DNA of 64,000 bases, taken from the NCBI GenBank assembly GCA_009103225.1, contig RHPI01002069.1, positions 205,248 through 269,247 on the forward strand, read 5' to 3'. The position numbers and the translations under genes were made by a program. Source of the DNA: Chlorokybus atmophyticus (lineage: Eukaryota; Streptophyta; Chlorokybophyceae; Chlorokybales; Chlorokybaceae). Positions 56,951 through 64,000 of this stretch are shown here, piece after piece (within the stretch, counting starts at the first letter, position 1; each line of letters begins with the position of its first letter). Below the pieces are notes generated by a model. The model worked only from the letters and a program-made list of their open reading frames with translations. It did not search any database and was not told where the DNA came from.

Positions 56951-58684
56951 GCGTGCCACCACCAGACACTGCAACCGCCTTCACATCATCAACCTCTTCA
57001 AGGGTCGACTAAACTCTTCTTCACTCCAGCTGTGTATAATGCTGTGTATAGAGTGTTGCCGATATCAAGCTAAGTGCATCTAGAGAGTATTGTGTTGGGC
57101 TAACTTACCTGCCAACTCGAAGTGATCATTTCTTTTTATTGTCGAATTATTGTGTTGTGAGCATATGTGCATAAGATAGAGTACATCATGCGTTTGAATA
57201 CCTACTAGTAGGACAATCATTAACAGTCACCCCCAACTCATCTTGTGTTCCTCTTTGTCTTGCACCAACAGAGCAGCTGACTGTTCCAATCGACATTCAT
57301 TCTTCACTTTTGGATTACGATCACAAAACAGCAACTTGCCCGGCTGCAGCTCGTAGAAGGCACATTATAACTTTGCATTCACATCACAAAGAATTCAAAG
57401 TTTAAACGCAAAAAGAGAGTGTATACTGAGCACAAGCCTACATGTTAGCTACAAGCACGACAAGCGTCCTCCATCCGGGTAAGAGAGTCCCTCATCTGTG
57501 ACACGTAAATAAGATTATTGGCACTGGCGTCTGATGCTTGCGTGCGTGTGTAGGTGCGTGCATGTGTGTACATGCATTACGCACGCTTGGCTATTATATT
57601 GTTTTATTGAAAACAAGTGATCATAACACTGTTTGTTACGATTACATGCGCACCTGACAAGTTAATCGGTACGAGAGGAAACCAACCTTTCGCTAGAACT
57701 TGACTTACCTACACTGTGCATAGTGTTAGTCCTTCTCAAGGAAGAACGCTGTTACGTGCGTGTGCCTGCGATTATATGTATGTGTCATATATTCACTGTT
57801 CATAAAAACGGCACAAATACTTGTGCCGTTTTAACTTTTTTTTTTTTCCCCACTTGGTAAGTCATGCTTGATATGAACCATAACAAGTATCTTTCAATGT
57901 TTGGTCAATGCTTCGTACCGCCATTAATATATTGTTAACGGTTTGCAAGATGTCCCCGCATTCTTCAAATGTCGCTCATTAGCAAATGGGTTGCTCATAC
58001 GTTGGCAACCTGGTAGCTTAGCGCGCAAACAGCTCTTTTGCCTGCTTTAGTGAACTCAATTAACATCATGATAAGAACATTCAGCATATTGTTAACCAAG
58101 TATGATGTTTACATTCGTGTCAGTGATCGCACCATAATGGTATGGATTGTTATGAAACCACGGTATTCTTGCAATTGAAGTGATGTGTAAAGCTTGCGGG
58201 ATGGTAACTTACTCGTTGTATTAATTAATGTTGTATGGAGCCCCTACTGAGCTCTGCAAGTCTGTGTTGGAGCATGCAGGGGTCATTGACACGACCAAAG
58301 AGCGCTCCAAGGAATTCATTGCTATGTGCTTTTCGGTTGATGATATTTGTGTCACGTTCAAACCAAAACTAGCCACATGGCGATAGGAAGGTAGGCACAA
58401 TTAACACAACAAGCGCTCCTAGAAGAAAACGCCGACGGTTTAGAGCTTGCACATTGTCTCTGCATGCTACATACAATGACCCTGTTGCATTGCCTGGCAA
58501 CCATCAGAAATGGCCACGAGGTCCAAATTGTATGCACATATGTGTCCATATGCAAATGCAACATCAATCGAGTCTTGCATGACACAGACATTTCTTGTAC
58601 ACGTTGCCAACCAACACACCATGCTGCAACCTACACATCTCGTGCACACCACATCCCATTATTCAACACAGCACCTTGCTGTTG
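56951..58684. other. No gene recognised; 3' flank of the DLEC1-like gene
   Basis: Short frames only. Contains a hairpin followed by a T run at 57805-57847. Confidence 0.4.
57805..57847 (+). repeat. 12-bp hairpin followed by a T run
   Basis: AAAACGGCACAA, loop ATAC, TTGTGCCGTTTT, then AAC and twelve T. It looks like a bacterial intrinsic terminator but sits in eukaryotic intergenic DNA with no gene pointing into it. Confidence 0.7.
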
Positions 58685-61600
58685 TCACTCGCACGTCTCA
58701 TCACTGGTGCCATCACCCAACACCTGCAAGCTACATCCCCTTCCTTCTCTGGCCATCACAACCACATTGCGCAGGTGCGTGCGCGCCTCCTTTGGCGCAA
58801 ACGTGACCCACACTTGCACGCTCGCACCCGCCGCGAGCACGCCACTCGACGGCTCGAGCGTGAACGCGCTCGGGTTGGCATTGCTAGCATTGCCGCCATT
58901 GACGGTCCCCGTGCTCATGTTGGACCTAATGGACCTGTTGGACTTGTGGCTCCTGTGACTGGATGCGTTGGAGCGCATCGAGCGCATGGACATCTTGGAA
59001 CCGGATCGGGCGGATCCGGAATGGCCCTGAGCAGGGTCGAAGTCGGGACCCGCGGCGGGAGCAACACGCCAGTCTGCAGGCACGCTTCCCGTGTTGGAGA
59101 GCGCAAAGTGCATTGTGTGAGGGGCTGAGGTGTGTACCCGCCCAAAGTTGAGCAGCGAGGGGGACAATGCGAGTCCAGGGTGCAGCACGTCCGCTATCAG
59201 TGGGACAACCTGAAAGAAGACAGCATCATTAGTATTACACACGTGCGCGTATGCGCACACATGCGCACGCGCATACGCACACACACAGCTGCATGCATGG
59301 CAACACACGTACTCACGCTCACATGCGCACATGCACACGCGCGCACACACACCATCCCACACAGCTCAATGTAGTCACTCAGGACACAAGCGCTCACTTG
59401 TGTTGTGCCATTCCAGAACGTGACGACAAGCTTTCCAGCATGGTTCGAGTCCTGTATATCCGCGCCGCGTGTGTGTACAGGCGGGGTGAATCTCACGCCC
59501 ACGCTCACGCTCTCGCGCGGCGGCAGCGTGAAGTGCCGATCGTGGTCCTGCGCCGCGCCCTGCGGGACCGAAGCCGTCGCGTCGGCCACTTCCCAACCCT
59601 CGCCCTCCGCGCGCACCTCGAAGGTCACCGCGCATGAGCACGCGTTGGTCAATGTCGTGCTCGATAGCGTGTACACATTGGGTGAGGCAGAGTCTATGTG
59701 TTGGGAAGGAGAGGGAGAAGCGCCAGCCTTGTAGACCACGCGCACGCGCCTGTGATCGGACATAAGGCTGCAAGAGGGCAAAAAGTTAACAACTCGCATT
59801 GAGGTCAAGACTTGTGTGAACATGTCGATCTCACCTTGGTGACACAGTGTTGGCGTTGAGTTGGATTTCAACTGGTTGCATGCGTCTGCGCGGGGCTGCG
59901 GCGTGCGGGTGGAAGTTGCCGGCAAGTATGCACCTCACTTCCTCGTTGTCATCCACCCACAACGCCGTGCGAACCATCTCCTCCTCCTCAACCCTTCTGC
60001 CTCTCCGCGCACCATCCACGCTCTGCTCCCCCCTCAACACCGCCCTCCACACGCCCTCCAATCCCGCCCGAAACTCCAGCGTGCAAGTTGCTTTCCCCCT
60101 TCCCGGCACAACCTGACAAGCAGTCGCTCATGTTGGGGTTTGCAACTTGTTGGTGTATGTGATACATCACATACACACTCTCTTACCAGTTCTTGCGGAT
60201 TGACAGTGAAGGGTGCATTAGGTCCAACCATGATGCCGCCATCCTCAAGCTCCACGTGCACGCGGTTGTCCTCCCCGTTAACGTGTAGACCCACCCGCAC
60301 GCCTTTGGCGCCCTCCGTGTCATCGATGACGAGCCAACGTATTCGCATATCAAAGGCCGAGGCGTTCGTGAGCACCAAGCGCTTGGGTGCAGGTGGACCC
60401 GCCGTGCACACGGTGCCCCACACCACGGGCTTGAGTTGTACGTGAGTGTTTTTGTCGTTTGCTCCTCCGCCTTCATCAGTCCATGTGTACACGCTGCGGC
60501 CATCGCATTCGGCATGCAAGGGTGAGCCTGCCACGCCCGTACGTAAGGCGATGTCTGCGGGAGGCAGCGACCCAACGTGGCAGGTCAACGTGTCAGTGTA
60601 CTCGCCGCACATCGTGGCAAAGGCCGACAACTCGCAGGTCCACACGCCCCACGGCGGGAGGACAAGACTGTTGATGGGGTGAGGAAGGAGTCGAACTGCC
60701 AACCCGCGCTCCATTGCAACCTGTAACACGCACACATTCAGTGACTTGTACAGCATGCGTAGTCCACGATGGGGAAACAGATTAGTTCACTGTACCTGTG
60801 ATCTATCTGATGCTTCGATTAGGCGGGATTTTATGATGTTTTTTCCCAGTTCAGATCTAAACTTTTGCAGTGAGTCCTTTTCAGCTGCAGGTAATACGAG
60901 TGTGCGTGTATGTTGGCCAACTCTACTGTTAGTCTCATACGCGTTGTCTTCACTTTCAAGGCGGCCTTCCTCAAACTGTCTCAATCGCAGTTGTATTGGC
61001 GCAGGTGTGGCAGATAGGTTCCTTATGGACAAGAAGCGTGCGTGGCGTGTGGCTATTGCGCACGCAGGGCCAAAGTCCACACGTACACCCGCGGCGGAGT
61101 TGTTGGCTTGAGCCGCGAGGACGTCGAGGTCGAGCTCCTCCGCGCGTGCATCGGTGGCGTCCCCATTGTTGTCGAGGATGGGTGGAGGTGCCTCTTGCGA
61201 GTGTGCGTGTATGTGGTACGATACGCTCAACCCGACTATAACGGGTGAACGGATGATGAAGCCGATGGGGGAGAGCATCCCCGCCACCTCGCAACACGCC
61301 ACGCACTCGAGCGAACCCGTCAAGCGCGGGGTGACCTCCACTTGGAGCACATATGTACACGCCGGTGCCAACATGCCTTCCATTGGAGTCAACTTCACCT
61401 CGCAAGCGAGAGGGTCCGCACCCAACACGCGCCACACGTAGCGCGCGGGGAGCATCGTAACGTTTGCGACCGTCACCTCGCGCGTGACGGTCACGCCAAC
61501 GTAACTGGTGCCGATGTCGACTATGTTGGTACTCGCTCGCACACGCGGGTGCGCCGCATCACCCGTGACGTCCACATACTGCATGGAACCACTCGAGACG

Positions 61601-64000
61601 TGTACACCCACCACTGCACGCATAGCTCCGGGCTTGTCCGGTTGATACAACGCTCGCACACGTACACATTCACGCGGGCCGAGCACCCCACTATCCGGCT
61701 TGAACACCACCGGCATGTGATCCTTCTCAACAACAACACTCCACTCAGCCTCCACATCCGACGTGTTGTGCACATTCACCTCCCTCTCGCACTCATCCCC
61801 AACCTCAACAAGACCAAAGTCTACTCCCGCTTCGAGAACTCGCACGGCGGGTCCACGTACATCCGCTTCAACAAGGAGGGTGAGGGACTCTCCGTTGGCC
61901 ACATGTATATGCAACACCTCGCGCACGGGACCGGGTGAACCCGACGCCAACACGCGAAGCAGGATGGAGTGAGTAGTGTTGGGTGAGAGAGTGCCGGAAG
62001 GTGGGTCGAAGGAGAGAAGGTGGGAAGAGAGGGTGGTGATGGCAGGGGAGGAGTAGTGAAGTGGTGCGGGGGTGCAGTTCTGATGGAAGATCAAGAGGGT
62101 GAGAGCGTGTTTGTGCGTGGGTGAGTGTGCGAGTGCGTGTGGGTGTGCGTGTGGGTATGTCCATCTACCTCAAGGGTTACAGAGCGTGTGTATGCGCCTG
62201 CTTTGAGCATGGTGCCGGGAAATGACGCAATGGGAGGCGCGAGACGTGCAAGGCAGCTGGCTCCAGCTCCCTCCATGTGAAGCCTCGCCACCGTCACCTC
62301 ACCTGTGTCACACAGTCACCAACTTCATGCCATGCTGAAGTTGTCAACATCAAAACTAAGAAAGGGTCACTGTGCGTGTACCTGCGGTGGTGCCATAGCC
62401 CACGGCAGTTGTGTCCACAACAAGAGCAGCCTCGCACGCGTATGAGCGCACGCCCGCGGGTGCAAAACTCGCCTCGAAGTCCGCCTCGCTGTTCGCCTCC
62501 AGCACGCCCTCCGCAGGGGAGACCTCAAACACCTGCACGTTGTTGTGTATCAATGCTTCGTCATCATCACCCAGTAGTAGATTGTTGCAGCGATGGTGAA
62601 CAATCAGCTACCTGCTCTGTATCGTTTTGTTCTGTCAGTACCCACTTGAAGGGGATTGACAGCGGCGTGGAGTTGAAAATGGTGAGGGTCGTGTGGGTCT
62701 GCGCACCGGGGTTGGTCTCACCCATCCATAGAGGTGTTCTCCCTGTTGTTGTTGTTGTCGTCGTTGTTGTTGGAGGTGAGGTTGGGGGTGGCGGCGGGTA
62801 GCTGTCAACCGCCACTAAGTCCACCAGCAGCAAGGCGCCCTCGCCATGCAGCTCGTGCTTGTACACTTGCCTGAGGCAGGGGTTTGGTCAATGTAAGAGT
62901 GACTCACATATGCACCTGCGTATAACCTGACAATCAGTCTTACCCATTGTCGCACGCAAGCCAAAGCCGCTCGCAATGCTCTCCTTCTTCCACGGGCGCA
63001 AACTCCACCCTCACCTCCGCGCTCTCACCCGTACCCAACCTTAACTCCCTCCTATCCAACCTAAAAGCTCCGACAACAATATCTCCCTCCCCTTCCCCGT
63101 CCCCCTTCCCCTCCTCCTCTTCATCCCACACAACATCCCCACATGGCTCTTCCACCAACACCCGGAATCGCCCACTCCCACCCTCATTAGTCACACTTAA
63201 GCACATGTCCACAGCGAGACCCGCGAGACACCGTCCGAGTCGTATCACGGCGGGTAAACTTAGTTGTGGCGGCGTGCGCGTCGCTTCAAGCGGGACAACG
63301 CAACGCGCCAACTCCGTTATGAGTGTGAACGAGTCCGCAAAGTCACGCAACGAGTCCGGCCGAAACTCCACAACAACTTGGCAGGTCATACCCGGCGCGA
63401 GGAGTGATGTGGATGTTGTTGTGTTGGTGTGGTAAGGCGGGAAGCGCACGGCCGCGATGGTGAAGTGGGTTGCTCCAATAGGAGGTAATAGTCTCACTCT
63501 TCGGGCCAACGTGCTGGCGTTGCGTATGAACACAACTTGGGCGTACACGCGGTTGGACTCGTAGTTGGTGAACGTGACGTGCGCGGGGCTCAACACGAAG
63601 GCGGGGTCGCCGGATAGGGTGCCAGGTGGGAGAGTGTGACCGTGCGGGTGGGTGTCGCTCTCAGTGTGGGTGTCGCGCATTGGGTGGAGAGTCTGTATGC
63701 GGAGTGAGTGTTGAGGGTGAGGGCGAGGGTGAGGGTCTGTGAGTTTGATATTAGAGTATGGGTACCTTTGTGGAGAGGTTGCAGCGGGGGTTGCGAAGGA
63801 AATGAAGCCGCTCGTGCATGCGCCGCAGGATTGTCTGCTCCTGAGGTTCAAACATACAACACGACTTGAGTACAAGGCTTTCGGTTTGCTTAAGGCCGAG
63901 CCGACTCGCTCTGTGCGTGCGTGCGCGTGCGCTCGCGTCTTGTTATTGTGTCCACATCTACAACTCGAACCCCTTACCAGCTGCCACTGCGTAGCACTCA
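58685..64000 (-). CDS. DLEC1/HYDIN-like multi-ASH/MSP-domain ciliary protein (5' end outside window)
   Basis: I can join eleven exons with GT-AG introns and matching phase: 63978-64000 (partial), 63766-63840, 62944-63692, 62612-62870, 62382-62532, 62169-62302, 60796-62079, 60187-60720, 59835-60112, 59398-59767 and 58685-59209. They encode about 1460 residues, ending in TGA. The protein is a chain of Ig-like ASH/MSP repeats, each with an F-G-V-type strand and a proline/asparagine turn (for example VDFGLVEVGDECEREVNVHN, LNFGRVHTSAPHTMHFALSN, FKPDSGVLGPRECVRVRALY). An early helical exon reads EQTILRRMHERLHFLRNPR. This architecture is typical of DLEC1 (Chlamydomonas FAP81), HYDIN and CFAP65, which build the ciliary central apparatus; DLEC1 is my first choice from size and mix, not proven. 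Oddities: a Thr run from a GTT microsatellite (about 62745-62770) and a Ser/Arg-rich insert (SKMSMRSMRSNASSHRSHKS) inside the last repeat. The terminal exon could instead splice on. Confidence 0.8.

Noticed and set aside
58464-62801. Many plus-strand frames of 60-198 codons
   Set aside because: All lie opposite the well-supported exons of the DLEC1-like gene.

Overview
The window looks like nuclear DNA of a green alga, probably a flagellated chlorophyte of the Chlamydomonadales/volvocine type. The host genes have many short GT-AG introns (mostly 65-160 bp). One gene encodes a multi-ASH/MSP-domain protein of the ciliary DLEC1/HYDIN kind. TGTAA-type poly(A) signals sit after genes, and chromodomain Ty3/gypsy elements are abundant. 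The species cannot be fixed from the sequence.

Layout. 1-7.6 kb: no recognisable gene, one MITE with TA target duplication. 7.65-17.9 kb: a decayed pogo/Tc1-type (DDE_1) transposase gene, split by a degenerate chromodomain gypsy element (A, 8583-16181) that itself carries a 3 x 325 bp tandem repeat. 13876-19014 is repeated base for base at 19016-24154 across a single N, most likely two overlapping contigs that were never merged. 25.4-26.2 kb: a small three-exon membrane protein with polyproline tail, ending next to a second single N. 27.07-31.26 kb (minus): a complete 16-exon SART1/Snu66/DOT2 spliceosome gene. 32.05-33.01 kb (plus): a complete three-exon cis-prenyltransferase gene, divergent from SART1. 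34.65-36.3 kb (minus): a low-complexity protein gene of unknown function. 40.35-47.49 kb: a composite retroelement in a TA microsatellite, made of an intact gag-UAG-pol chromovirus (B) fused through a chimeric LTR to a miniature TRIM element, the whole flanked by one target duplication (ATATG). 47.94-54.19 kb: a third chromovirus (C) with perfect GCTAC duplication and an internal deletion removing half of its reverse transcriptase. 56.4-56.95 kb: a fold-back element built from two head-to-head TRIM halves. 58.7-64.0 kb (minus): the 3' eleven exons of the DLEC1/HYDIN-like gene, which continues past the right edge.

How the parts relate. The five host genes are ordinary housekeeping, ciliary or unknown genes with no sign of an operon or cluster. 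The interesting biology is in the mobile DNA. Three chromoviruses of different age all place one in-frame UAG exactly between gag and pol, suggesting readthrough expression. Two TRIM-like families share a tRNA-type A box in the LTR end, a primer-binding site and a B box just inside, which suggests pol III-promoted miniature LTR elements analogous to Cassandra (which uses a 5S promoter). One of them was fused end to end to a chromovirus RNA copy and integrated as a unit.
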